Positions 49,162 through 57,976 are shown, counted from the first letter of the stretch. The stretch: 64,000 bases of DNA from Acetobacter cibinongensis (GCF_000963925.1 NZ_BAMV01000017.1:62001-126000); one strand, 5' to 3'. Notes: generated by a model from the sequence alone, not told the origin. Numbers and translations are program-made.

Positions 49162-49601
49162 ACCAGACCTCCTCACACAGCCCCGGTCTATCCCGCCGTG
49201 GTAACCTTGCCTCTGTGCTGGCCGCTGCGGCCGCCGCCATGCCCGTTATCGCCTCCGCCTCGCCTCATGCTCAGGATGCCGCCTTACTGGCAGTCTCTGA
49301 TGCATTCTGGCAGATCCATAATGAAATATGGTCTGCTGATTATCTGACAGAACACGAATACGGCTCCCCCGAACAAAAGACAGTAGAGGCCAAGCTAGAG
49401 CAGCTTTGCCAGCAGGAAGGTCTGCTTGTGAGGCAGCTTGCCCAAACCCCTGCCCGCACTCCGGCAGGCCTGAAAGCCAAGGCCACTATCCTGCAAAGCC
49501 TGCTGCCAGACATAATGCGGGATTGCTATTTGTCCGACGAGTCTGCCGAATTCCTATTGCTTATGAGCTTGCTGGCAGATGTGGCGGGGGGTGCAGCATG
49601 A
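49158..49601 (+). CDS. Tat-leader protein A of a paralogous pair
   Basis: 147 residues. The leader has the twin-arginine-type motif S-R-R-G-N-L-A (about 12-18), an alanine-rich hydrophobic core and a cleavage site near ASASP. The mature part is helical, about 110 residues. It aligns with the next gene product: both have DAALL after the leader, an E-A-K-(L/F)-(E/D) segment, a conserved G-x3-KAT-(I/V)-L stretch and an L-A-x-D-V near the end. Overlaps are 4 bp on both sides. Function is unknown, and exported proteins are unexpected in a replication module. Confidence 0.65.
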   Translation: MNQTSSHSPGLSRRGNLASVLAAAAAAMPVIASASPHAQDAALLAVSDAFWQIHNEIWSADYLTEHEYGSPEQKTVEAKLEQLCQQEGLLVRQLAQTPARTPAGLKAKATILQSLLPDIMRDCYLSDESAEFLLLMSLLADVAGGAA

Positions 49602-50026
49602 GCAAGCTCCCAATCTCACGCCGTGGCGTTCTTGCCTCGCCTCTGTTCGCTACGGCTGCTGCCGTGCCTGCTATCGCCGCCCCCAGCCCAGCCGAGGAGC
49701 CTGATGCCGCGTTGTTAGAGGCACTGGCACGTTATTGGCAGGCTGAAAGAGCCGTTCTGGCTATGGAAGCCGGTGTCGAGCCGCCTGCAACCTCTCCAGC
49801 ATATCCGGCATGGGAGGCCAAGTTTGATGCTTTAATCTCCCAACGCTCCAAGGCCATAGCCCAGATGGCAGACCTTCGCGCCATGACAGCTGAGGGCCAG
49901 CAGGGCAAAGCCACTGTGCTTGAACGTCACTTACCCCTGTGCTTGCGCTGGTATGATTGTGGCGACGACCCAGAGATAAAACTGGCCTTGTCTCTGGCGC
50001 GGGATGTGGGGAGGAATGCAGCATGA
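49598..50026 (+). CDS. Tat-leader protein B of a paralogous pair
   Basis: 142 residues from ATG 49598, which overlaps the previous stop (ATGA); a longer upstream frame would cover the previous gene. The leader contains S-R-R-G-V-L-A (about 7-13), an alanine-rich core and a cut site near IAAPSPA. The mature domain is similar to its neighbour but has diverged. Duplication inside the island is likely. No family recognised. Confidence 0.65.
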   Translation: MSKLPISRRGVLASPLFATAAAVPAIAAPSPAEEPDAALLEALARYWQAERAVLAMEAGVEPPATSPAYPAWEAKFDALISQRSKAIAQMADLRAMTAEGQQGKATVLERHLPLCLRWYDCGDDPEIKLALSLARDVGRNAA

Positions 50027-51336
50027 TTGCTATGCATCAGCCCTCCGCTGTTTTCCCCTTGCCTATTCCGGTTTTGTTCTCAAATATGAAACCAAGCGCG
50101 GCTAGGTATGGCCACCGAAAGCCTGACCCCCATGACAGGCCCGCCGCGCTCCCTTTTATAGTTCATGAGGATAACCGACGTGGGGCGGTTTTTGTGTCTT
50201 TTTCTCTTTCGCCATTTGTGGCTGACAGACTAAAAAACGGTATCCAGCTTTCTGCTGCTGTCGATGTTTTTGGGCGATTTAACCAAGAATTCTCCAAATG
50301 CGAGGATGCCTTGTCCGAAAAATTAAATATGTGCCAAGAAAATTCGGTACCCGATGCATGGATAGATGACCCTGAGACTTTTTGGCCAATGATCAAAAAA
50401 GCTTCAAACAATAATTTTGCTGGTTACTCTAAGGGAAACATTAAGATTTTCTGGGATTTTAGAGAGTTTTGCGGAGCATGGTACCAGATACGCGATGCAA
50501 TTATATCAGATCTTTCTTTAGGCGATATTGAGGCTTGCGGACGTAAAAAATCCCCTGATTGTCCTTTTTCTATCATGGAGATTTCCCTATTTGGGAAGCG
50601 TTCAGAAATAAATTTTCGTGAAAACCATCTTAAGCTTGATAAGCTGACTTATTATGATGTGCGTATAGCAAGCCACTCTGGTCTTCCCTTGCGCTGCGCC
50701 ATAGTTGCCTACGGAAACCCACGGCAGGTGGAAAACTATCTTGAGTTATCGTGCGTTCACATGCGTGGAAAAAATAAGGAAAAATACCAAGCACGCCTTG
50801 ATGAAACAACCTTTGCGTTACGGCAGCAAATATTTGTCCTTCTTCATGAAGGCCTTCTTCGCGCAGTCACTGTGCAAGGTCAGCATCGGATAGAAGCCGG
50901 AGCGTGGAAAGACCCAGAAGTGAATATGGAGGCATCAGCCCTCCGAGATGCTGAAGGTAGATGGCGTGAATTTCGTGTGTTGTCTCCTTTAGCCATTCGT
51001 AAGCAACCAGACCTTCTGGGGTGGCGGCCTGAAATAGTCAGCCCTCAAACGCCAATGCTCTTAGGGTCGGCACTTGAGCCAGCGGGTAAGCTTGTTTTTC
51101 AGGCATCCGATGATTCCCTTATTCAGTTCGCAGTGAAAGAAGATAAAAGGCGAGCTGATGAAGGTGAAGATTTGCTTGATACGAAAGAGCGCTTGTCTTT
51201 CCTCAGAAAATACCGGGCAAAGCTGACTGAAAATTATCTGAAAACCAAACTCATGCCCCAGATAAGGAAACAGGCAGAGTTACAAAATGTCCCGCTACGC
51301 AGGCAAGGCCAAATAAAACAAGGGGTTAGCAAATAA
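50023..51336 (+). CDS. Unknown 437-residue island protein
   Basis: Starts at ATG 50023, overlapping the previous stop by 4 bp. Mixed alpha/beta, no signal or membrane helix. A basic, helical C-terminal part (about 370-437) contains LRKYRAKLTENYLKTKLMPQ and many Lys/Arg, compatible with nucleic-acid binding. The nucleotide composition of its middle is more AT-rich than the genes either side. I recognise no family. Its place between regulators and the replication genes makes a replication initiator or excision factor a testable guess. Confidence 0.65.
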   Translation: MIAMHQPSAVFPLPIPVLFSNMKPSAARYGHRKPDPHDRPAALPFIVHEDNRRGAVFVSFSLSPFVADRLKNGIQLSAAVDVFGRFNQEFSKCEDALSEKLNMCQENSVPDAWIDDPETFWPMIKKASNNNFAGYSKGNIKIFWDFREFCGAWYQIRDAIISDLSLGDIEACGRKKSPDCPFSIMEISLFGKRSEINFRENHLKLDKLTYYDVRIASHSGLPLRCAIVAYGNPRQVENYLELSCVHMRGKNKEKYQARLDETTFALRQQIFVLLHEGLLRAVTVQGQHRIEAGAWKDPEVNMEASALRDAEGRWREFRVLSPLAIRKQPDLLGWRPEIVSPQTPMLLGSALEPAGKLVFQASDDSLIQFAVKEDKRRADEGEDLLDTKERLSFLRKYRAKLTENYLKTKLMPQIRKQAELQNVPLRRQGQIKQGVSK

Positions 51337-51467
51337 TAGGAGGTGAACTTCATTCCTCCTATTTGCCTCCTATTCCCCTCTCATTCTGGTCTTTGCTTCC
51401 ATGCCCTCACAGCACTCAAGCCGCATACTCGTGCAGCAAAGTACTTGTGAAACAGGGAGATTTTACC

Positions 51468-51773
51468 ATGCCTACAACGGCACATCATCAGACAGACAAA
51501 TCAGGGACAGCGTGCAGTATCACCCGCTTTCCTGCACAGCATCATAAAGAGGTTCCAATGCCTCTGGTTCTTTCAGAAGCCAAGGCTGCCGCATTGGTTA
51601 ACCTTGCCCCCCGCACCATGCAGGCAAAGCGATTAGACGGCACAGGACCTGCGTTCGTGCAGCTTACCAAGCGCCGTATTGGTTACAGTGTCGAGGCTCT
51701 CCGTGCATGGGTTGCCGCGCAGTCTTTCCAAAGCACAGCAGAAGCTTCTGTGAAAGCCAGAGGTGCAGCATGA
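51468..51773 (+). CDS. AlpA-like helix-turn-helix protein (possible excisionase)
   Basis: 101 residues from ATG 51468 (GGGAGA upstream) or 71 residues from ATG 51558 (AAGAGG upstream). The conserved part LVLSEAKAAALVNLAPRTMQAKRLDGTGPAFVQL is a MerR-like winged HTH of the AlpA/excisionase class, here quoted only as the segment AALVNLAPRTMQAKR. In P4-like elements AlpA activates int and aids excision. The stop overlaps the next start (ATGA). Confidence 0.75.
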   Translation: MPTTAHHQTDKSGTACSITRFPAQHHKEVPMPLVLSEAKAAALVNLAPRTMQAKRLDGTGPAFVQLTKRRIGYSVEALRAWVAAQSFQSTAEASVKARGAA

Positions 51774-52378
51774 CAAACCGTGAAAGTTACGTCTACGGCC
51801 TTTCAATGCTAACGCCATACCAGATGCAAAAAGCCAGCGAGCATTATGAAATGACGCCGTGTGAATGGCTTTGGCAAGAATACAACTCTACTGGCCCCAA
51901 CATGCTGAGTAGGTTCGTAACCCTATGCTACGGGCTGGGTGAATACATGAAAGAGAGTCTCTTTCAGGCAGAGATGGATGAAGCCTTGCGCCTTTATGGT
52001 CGCACAGACTTTAACCCTGTTCCGTCTCAGGCCGCCCTTGTCGGTATGGCACTCATGTGGGCAAGTCTTGAAAATGTATTAGATGCTGATGCCTCTTTCC
52101 GTGCCCTTACAGACATTGAAGATAGGCCGCTTAATGCGTCTGTAATGTTTATTTCTATGCGGGCAACATTAATTTTATTGCGTCGTGATATTCACAAAAA
52201 TCCCAAGGCGTCTGAGTTCTGGTATTGGCTGTGCCGCGTGGGCTGGGATGAAATATTGACTCTTGCCGAGCAAAGAGACCATGCCGCTCTGGAAATGATA
52301 GCCGGTCGTGCTTTTTGTGAACCGGAGGGATGTATTGCCGTGCTTCCTCCCGATTGGTCCATCCATGCGGCGGCATAG
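51770..52378 (+). CDS. Unknown 202-residue island protein
   Basis: Starts at ATG 51770, overlapping the AlpA-like stop. All-helical with several Trp and Met residues and no signal peptide. It ends 14 bp inside the primase gene, so it is part of the same coupled unit. No family recognised. Confidence 0.62.
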   Translation: MTNRESYVYGLSMLTPYQMQKASEHYEMTPCEWLWQEYNSTGPNMLSRFVTLCYGLGEYMKESLFQAEMDEALRLYGRTDFNPVPSQAALVGMALMWASLENVLDADASFRALTDIEDRPLNASVMFISMRATLILLRRDIHKNPKASEFWYWLCRVGWDEILTLAEQRDHAALEMIAGRAFCEPEGCIAVLPPDWSIHAAA

Positions 52379-53432
52379 CGCCTCAGAACTGGCCCGGCTT
52401 CTAGCTGACAGCATTACCCGCCTTGCGCCTGAACTTCTGCCACACGGTAAGAAAGACAGTTCAGAGTGGAGGGTTGGCAGTCTGGCCGGAGAGCCGGGAC
52501 AGTCCCTTGCTGTGCGTCTATCCGGCGCACGGCGGGGCGTATGGGCTGACTTCTCAAGCGGTGAGCGTGGCGATGCTCTGGACCTTGTGGCTTCCTGCCT
52601 ATTTGGGGGTGACCGCAAGCAGGCTATGGCTTGGGCAGCAAATTGGCTGGGACTGAGTGAGACCACCAGCACTATGCCCGTCCAGCGCCGCCCGGTTCAA
52701 GAAAAACCGTCAAACTCTGAGGAACTTGACCGAGAGGCGCAACAGCGGAGGGCAAAGGCCCGCCGCTTGTGGCATGACGCCCCTGCCGGGATAGCTGGCA
52801 CACCAGTAGAGGCATATCTGCAAGGCCGGGGAATAGACCTACGGGCTTTAGGTCGTGCTCCGGGTGCCTTGCGTTTTGCCAATGCTGTCTGGTGTCAGGA
52901 AGTACATCGTCCCCTGCCCGCCATGTTGGCTGCTATCTGTTCGCCTAGCGGCAAGCTTGTCGCTGTGCATCGCACATGGCTGGCGCAATCGCCCTCCGGC
53001 GTGTGGGCCAAAGCTGACCTTAAAAACCCCAAGAAGGTGCTGGGTAGTTTTGCAGGCGGCTGCATTCGCCTATGGCGTGGGGCCTCTGGCTTGGCTCTTG
53101 GCATGGCTCCGCAAAATGAAATGGCTATTGTAGCGGAGGGGATAGAAACCGCCCTTTCCTGCGCTATAGCCTGCCCAGAGCACCGCGTATTGGCCGCCGT
53201 GAGCCTCAGCAATATGGCAAGCCTAAAACTGCCAGACACCATCACAGAGATTCTCGTTGCAGCAGATAACGACACCGGCAATCCCTCCGCACGGAAGGCG
53301 CTGGATGCTGCACTCTCACAATTCGCACAGCAGGGCCGCACTGTTCGGCTCGCCATGCCAGAAATACAGGGACGGGACTGGAATAATGTCCTGACACAAC
53401 ATGACGAACACAAAGGGCCAGAACGGCCTTAA
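52365..53432 (+). CDS. Toprim-domain primase of the island
   Basis: 355 residues. An N-terminal region with a WADFSSGERGDALDLV segment, as in CHC2-associated phage primases, lacks an obvious zinc cluster. A DUF7146-like middle (about 120-190) precedes a C-terminal Toprim domain with VAEGIETALS (catalytic Glu) and ILVAADNDTGNP (DxD). It makes RNA primers for element replication and pairs with the DUF927 ATPase downstream, as in many satellite elements. It overlaps the next gene by 32 bp. Confidence 0.85.
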   Translation: MRRHSASELARLLADSITRLAPELLPHGKKDSSEWRVGSLAGEPGQSLAVRLSGARRGVWADFSSGERGDALDLVASCLFGGDRKQAMAWAANWLGLSETTSTMPVQRRPVQEKPSNSEELDREAQQRRAKARRLWHDAPAGIAGTPVEAYLQGRGIDLRALGRAPGALRFANAVWCQEVHRPLPAMLAAICSPSGKLVAVHRTWLAQSPSGVWAKADLKNPKKVLGSFAGGCIRLWRGASGLALGMAPQNEMAIVAEGIETALSCAIACPEHRVLAAVSLSNMASLKLPDTITEILVAADNDTGNPSARKALDAALSQFAQQGRTVRLAMPEIQGRDWNNVLTQHDEHKGPERP

Positions 53433-55317
53433 TGCCGTGAGAGACGGGCTTAACGCCGCCAAGGTTGTACCAATGCCCGGTGCAAAGACAAAACAGAAAA
53501 CCGCAAACCAGCGTATAGACTCACCCTGTGGCCGGTTCTTCTGTGATGCACACGGGCTATTCCGCAAGGCAGCGGATAACTCCAAAACAGATATGAAGCT
53601 TTCTGGTCCCGTCTGGATACTTGCCGAGACACGCGGGGCAGATGGTAAAGGCTGGGGCATATTGCTGGCATGGACAGACCGAGACGGGCAACAACATGAA
53701 CAAGCCTTTCCTCGTGCCATGTTTTGCGGAGATTGTGCCGAACTGCGGAGCCAGTTGGCAGACGGTGGCTTAACCTTACAGGCTGGCCCCGCCGCTAAAG
53801 CCGCGTTTGCAGATTGGCTTTCTTCCATTTCCAGTCAGGACAGGGCGCTTTCAGTCAACCGTATAGGCTGGCACACCCTAAACGGAGGGCTGGCCTATGT
53901 GCTGCCTGACGCCACCTACGGCAACCTGAAAGAGAGGGTTGTGCTGCAAACAACCGAACAGGAAGCCAGCCTGTTTGGTATTTCCGGCACCACAGAAGAA
54001 TGGCAGCGTCATATCGGGCAATTCTGTAAAGGAAACTCTCGGCTTGTTCTGGCTGCCTCTACTGGCTTTGCTGCTCCACTTTTAGGGGCATTAGGGCTAG
54101 ATGGCGGCGGTGTTTCGTTTGTGGGGGCTTCTCGTGCTGGTAAGTCTACCGCGTTGCTGCTTGCCTCTAGTGTATGTGGTGGCACTCCGGAAGCCGGGGC
54201 CAAAGGTTATGCCCGCTCTTGGCGCTCTACCTCTAACGGACTGGAAAGCGTGGCGCTGGCAAGCTGTGACAGTCTTTTGCCTATGGATGAAATTGGCCAG
54301 CTAGACCCAAAGGAAATTGGTGATGTGGCCTACATGCTCGCCAACGGCCAAGGCAAGGTGCGTGCCAGCAGGACAGGCAGTGCCCGTGCCACGACACGTT
54401 GGCGTGTCCTGTTTCTCTCTACTGGCGAAAAGACGCTTGATGACCTGAATAAGGAAGTCGGCAGGACAACAAAAGCAGGGCAGGAAGTTCGCTTTGTGGA
54501 TGTCCCTGCCGATGCCGGGCAAGGCATGGGGCTTTTTGAAAATATCCACCACCATGACAGCCCCGGTGAGTTTGCCGATTATCTGGGTACTGTCTGCGGG
54601 CAGTATTACGGCGCACCCCTCCGAACCTTTTTAGCCAGTCTCTCCCAGCGTATGGAGGCTGAGGGCATCAAGCCATTTCGTGAGGCACTCCTAGAGCGGT
54701 TAGAAGTCATAGCCACAGGCTATCTCCAAAACTGGCCTAGTGCCTCCGGTCAAGTTCGTTCCGTTTCCCGGCGCTTTGCCATGATTGCACTTGCTGGGGA
54801 ATTAGCCACCAGCTTTGGCCTGACAGGTTGGGACAACGACACCGCAGAAGTCTTGGTTGGTATGGCCTTTGGTGACTGGCTTCGTGCGCGTGGCACAGCA
54901 GGCCGGAGGGAAGATGAACAAGCCTTACAGCAGCTCAGAGACTTCATTGCTCGCAATGCCTCTGCCCGCTTTGAAGATTGGGTGGATAAAACAGCGGAGG
55001 AACTGCCTCAGAGTGGTGAGGAAGGCAAACCACCAGCAGAACGCTACCGCACACAAAACCGCGCTGGTTGGCGTTATTGGGTGAAGGCGCCAGATGGGCG
55101 GTATGTTTGGCGCTATCTCCTGACTTCTGCTGGCATGAATGAAGCTCTGAATGGCCTAAACATAAGGGATGCCAAGCGAGTGCTGGTAGAACGCGGCCTG
55201 CTCATTCCTGCCAAGGATGGAAAACTTTCGGAAAGCCTGCGCCCACCTGGCCAAGGTCTGGTGAGACTCTACCAAGTGCATCATGACATTCTGGCTGTTG
55301 CCACCGGTGACAGGTAG
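53401..55317 (+). CDS. DUF927 helicase-like ATPase
   Basis: 638 residues. DUF927 domain (about 55-330) with Walker A GASRAGKST (242-250) and Walker B LLPMDEIG (Asp296-Glu297). A downstream Arg-finger-like ANGQGKVRASR segment and a winged-helix-like C-terminus follow. Proteins of this family act as replicative helicases in plasmids, prophages and satellites. With the primase it forms the island replication module. Confidence 0.87.
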   Translation: MTNTKGQNGLNAVRDGLNAAKVVPMPGAKTKQKTANQRIDSPCGRFFCDAHGLFRKAADNSKTDMKLSGPVWILAETRGADGKGWGILLAWTDRDGQQHEQAFPRAMFCGDCAELRSQLADGGLTLQAGPAAKAAFADWLSSISSQDRALSVNRIGWHTLNGGLAYVLPDATYGNLKERVVLQTTEQEASLFGISGTTEEWQRHIGQFCKGNSRLVLAASTGFAAPLLGALGLDGGGVSFVGASRAGKSTALLLASSVCGGTPEAGAKGYARSWRSTSNGLESVALASCDSLLPMDEIGQLDPKEIGDVAYMLANGQGKVRASRTGSARATTRWRVLFLSTGEKTLDDLNKEVGRTTKAGQEVRFVDVPADAGQGMGLFENIHHHDSPGEFADYLGTVCGQYYGAPLRTFLASLSQRMEAEGIKPFREALLERLEVIATGYLQNWPSASGQVRSVSRRFAMIALAGELATSFGLTGWDNDTAEVLVGMAFGDWLRARGTAGRREDEQALQQLRDFIARNASARFEDWVDKTAEELPQSGEEGKPPAERYRTQNRAGWRYWVKAPDGRYVWRYLLTSAGMNEALNGLNIRDAKRVLVERGLLIPAKDGKLSESLRPPGQGLVRLYQVHHDILAVATGDR

Positions 55318-55393
55318 GCGGTGTGTGACCGGAGGGTTTATGTACCCTTTATCGCTCTCTCCATTTGCCATGCGCCTCATACATGGCTCGGAA

Positions 55394-55530
55394 TGTACCA
55401 ATAGGGCAAGGTCTATTGGTACAGATGATGTGGAACACTTTTACCCCCGCTTTCTGTTCCAATAGGGTTGTTTTTCGTAGTTTGGAACGATATAGGCCTA
55501 GGGTCTAGACCTTTTGGAACAGTTTTAGGA
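55394..55530 (+). repeat. Putative res site (inverted-repeat array)
   Basis: Perfect 11-bp inverted repeat TGTACCAATAG/CTATTGGTACA (55394-55404 with 55413-55423). TGGAACA/TGTTCCA follows (55431-55437 with 55455-55461). The half-sites CCAATAGGG and TTTGGAAC then recur up to about 55530. Multiple dyads directly upstream of a serine resolvase gene are typical of res subsites. Confidence 0.65.
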
Positions 55531-55540
55531 ACGCTCTCAC

Positions 55541-56110
55541 ATGAAAATTGGATACGCACGGACTAGCACCACCGATCAGGTGGCTGGCCTTGAAGCACAA
55601 GCCCGTGACCTGTCAGCCAATGGGTGTGAACGTATCTTCCGTGAACAGGTGAGCGGTAGCAGCACGGACCGACCTCAGTTGAGTGCGGCGTTCGATCACA
55701 TGCGGGCCGGTGATGTGCTGGTAGTGACCAAGCCAGACAGGCTGGCCCGTTCCACTGCGGACCTGCTGCGACTTGTAGAAGAGGTCAAGGCAAAGGGTTG
55801 CGGCCTGATCGTGCTATCCATGAATGGCATGACGCTGGATACCACAAGCCCCACCAGCAAGATGATGCTGACCATGCTCGCCGCTGTCGCTGAGTTTGAG
55901 CGTGATATTATGAAAGAGCGGCAACGAGAAGGCATCACCAAAGCCAAAGCAGAGGGGCGCTATAAAGGGCGCAAGCCTACAGCACGAGGTCAGGCCGAGC
56001 AGGTGCAAGCACTGGCGGCTCAGGGTGTGAATGCTACGGAGATAGCCAAGCGTCTGGGCATTGGCCGGACCTCTGTTTATCGCTGTCTGGCGGCTTCTGC
56101 TTCGTCCTGA
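55541..56110 (+). CDS. Serine recombinase, resolvase type
   Basis: 189 residues. The catalytic domain starts MKIGYARTSTTDQ with nucleophile Ser9, the conserved R in PDRLARS and the E-helix FERDIMKERQREGI. A C-terminal HTH reads VNATEIAKRLGIGRTSVYRCL. Size and layout match Tn3-type resolvases and Hin-type invertases. Being behind a res-like array, it probably resolves multimers of the excised, replicating circle. Confidence 0.92.
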   Translation: MKIGYARTSTTDQVAGLEAQARDLSANGCERIFREQVSGSSTDRPQLSAAFDHMRAGDVLVVTKPDRLARSTADLLRLVEEVKAKGCGLIVLSMNGMTLDTTSPTSKMMLTMLAAVAEFERDIMKERQREGITKAKAEGRYKGRKPTARGQAEQVQALAAQGVNATEIAKRLGIGRTSVYRCLAASASS

Positions 56111-56148
56111 CTGGGCATTGTGCCGTGGGCGGGTGTGCGCGGGCAGCG

Positions 56149-56167
56149 CGCGGGTTTATTTCCCGCG
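56149..56167 (+). terminator. Hairpin after the resolvase gene
   Basis: Stem CGCGGG/CCCGCG with a TTTATTT loop, then ATTTTAG. About 40 bp past the resolvase stop. Confidence 0.5.
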
Positions 56168-56340
56168 ATTTTAGCCGTTTTATCCCGAAACGAAATAATA
56201 TTACTTTGATGCATGTCGTGAGCGCATGGCTTATCGGGGCAAAAACACCCTGTTTTTTGATCCTAAAAATGCGTCCAATACGTTAAAATTTAGTAGAATA
56301 AGCCAAAAATGACCAGAAAACAGCCAATCTTCTTTTTCAG

Positions 56341-56456
56341 GTGTTACACCTTTTTCGGCAAGGTGTAACATTCTGAAATAGCTTGGTGTGACATTTTTTC
56401 TGTTTATTATCATATGCTTATAAAGAGTGTTACACCTTGTACACCTGTTACACCTC
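56341..56456 (-). repeat. Right GGTGTAACA iteron array
   Basis: An inverted pair TGTTACACCT/AGGTGTAACA (56342-56351 with 56361-56370), a variant GGTGTGACA, and then three consecutive copies (56426-56456). Read on the minus strand, these are the mirror image of the left array (45054-45083). The surrounding 56.1-56.9 kb holds no convincing gene. Confidence 0.75.
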
Positions 56457-56821
56457 TTTTTGGTAGGGGGTAAGGTAAGGACGCGGGAAGCAAGGCATGG
56501 AGGTTCATGCACAAATTGCATAGCTAAGGATAAAGACGATTAGGGGGGTAGGTTCAATGTTGAAACCGGCATGGGCACTGCAACCGCTTCAGGGCCACGC
56601 ACAGATTTTCTTGGCAATTTTTGAAAACAATCAAGTTTTTCAAATAGGCCGGGGGCAGCATTAAATCTCTAGGAGCGTTAAGCACCCGGACCGCACCATA
56701 GTAAAATTTTCACACCCGCGAAATTGAGAAGAAAAGATACCAGGGCAAACAGAGAGAATGAGGCACGCACGGTAGATAGACACCTAGAGCGAGAAAAAGC
56801 CTCTACCCTGCCAGCACCAAC

Positions 56822-56853
56822 CCATTTCAAATGACTCCGGATTGACTCCGGAA
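56822..56853 (+). repeat. Right copy of 32-bp subterminal repeat
   Basis: Same orientation as 44971-45002, with one mismatch that breaks the ACTCCGGAGT palindrome. Carries the tandem TGACTCCGGA. Confidence 0.75.
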
Positions 56854-56896
56854 GTCTACCGGGGTGAAGCACCCCGAAGCCTGAATACCACCTAAG

Positions 56897-56985
<89 letters not shown>

Positions 56986-57012
56986 TTACAGCCTATCAGA
57001 CTGAAGTGGGGG

Positions 57013-57038
57013 CTTTTTATCACCCCCATGATAAAAAG
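57013..57038 (-). terminator. Inverted repeat downstream of parB
   Basis: Perfect CTTTTTATCA/TGATAAAAAG arms with a 6-nt loop, overlapping an alternative GGGGG/CCCCC stem. It lies 14 bp past the parB stop. A probable terminator, though the tail on the minus strand is GC-rich. Confidence 0.5.
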
Positions 57039-57051
57039 ACAAGATAGATTT

Positions 57052-57975
57052 TCAGCTTTTTAAACGCAGAAGCACGTCATCCAGTTGGTCGAGACTTTTA
57101 TAGTGAATTTCGAGAAAGCCGCCCTTGCGTCCATCAAAGTTCACCTTGACCTTGAGCCCTAAACGGGAAGCCAGCTCTCTCTCCAACGCCGCAATTTCCG
57201 GATCTTTTGCTTTCTTGGTAGCGGCTGTTTTGCCGGCCTTTCCTTTATTTTCGGATGCGGCCTGCACGAGGGCTTCCGTCTGCCTGACTGACAACCCTTT
57301 GGTCAGGACATCATGTGCCGCTGCGACAGGGTCAGGATGCCCCAACAAGGCGCGTGCATGCCCGGCAGATAAAGCCCCGCTCCCCACTGCTTTACGGACA
57401 GAGTCAGGCAGCCTTAACAAGCGGAGTGTGTTGGCTACATGGGGGCGTGACTTCCCGATAGCAACAGCCAGTTCATCCTGTGTCAGGCTGTAGTCTTCCA
57501 TCAACCGGCTGAAGCCTTCGGCTTCTTCAATCGGGTTCAGGTCAGCGCGCTGAAGGTTTTCAACCAACGCCGCAGCCATGGCATCGGCCTCGTCCAGATC
57601 CCGTATATGCACTGGCACTGTATGGCACTGCGCCAGTTGCGCCGCACGCCAGCGGCGCTCACCTGCGATGATCTGGTAATAGCCCTCTTTATCCGGATTA
57701 GGACGCACAAGAATGGGCTGCAAGATACCTCGTGCACGGATGGACTCTGCCAACTCCTGCAATGCCTCAGGCTCCATTTCCTGCCGAGGCTGGAAGGGGC
57801 CGGGAGCAAGAACTTCTACTGGTAACACGTTAGATGGTGCAGCCAACTGCGCATCTTCCCCTTTTTCAGATTTATTCCCCTCTGTGTTTGTAGACAGAGA
57901 ACGCGGGGCTGTATCCCCCAATAAGGCAGCCAAACCACGGCCAAGCTTTGGCCGTGCAGCAGGTTTACGAGCCAT
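57052..57975 (-). CDS. parB: Chromosome-partitioning protein ParB
   Basis: 307 residues from ATG 57975, which matches the conserved LGRGLAALLGD start; a longer frame would overlap parA. The CTP-binding ParB/Srx box contains GERRWRAAQLA, the HTH region SLTQDELAVAIGKSRPHVAN binds parS, and a C-terminal dimerisation domain follows. Two parS sites lie nearby at 59316 and 61674. ParB spreads from parS and works with ParA in origin segregation. Confidence 0.95.
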   Translation of the reverse strand: MARKPAARPKLGRGLAALLGDTAPRSLSTNTEGNKSEKGEDAQLAAPSNVLPVEVLAPGPFQPRQEMEPEALQELAESIRARGILQPILVRPNPDKEGYYQIIAGERRWRAAQLAQCHTVPVHIRDLDEADAMAAALVENLQRADLNPIEEAEGFSRLMEDYSLTQDELAVAIGKSRPHVANTLRLLRLPDSVRKAVGSGALSAGHARALLGHPDPVAAAHDVLTKGLSVRQTEALVQAASENKGKAGKTAATKKAKDPEIAALERELASRLGLKVKVNFDGRKGGFLEIHYKSLDQLDDVLLRLKS

Positions 57976-57976
57976 C

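Noticed and set aside
45043-56456. Plasmid iteron origin
   Set aside because: No Rep-family initiator was recognised, and mirrored placement beside attP fits arm sites better. An origin function is not excluded.
56231-56521. 96-codon minus-strand frame at the right end of the island
   Set aside because: It is read through the GGTGTAACA iteron array, giving a repetitive Cys/Arg/Thr stretch, and has no ribosome site or family similarity.
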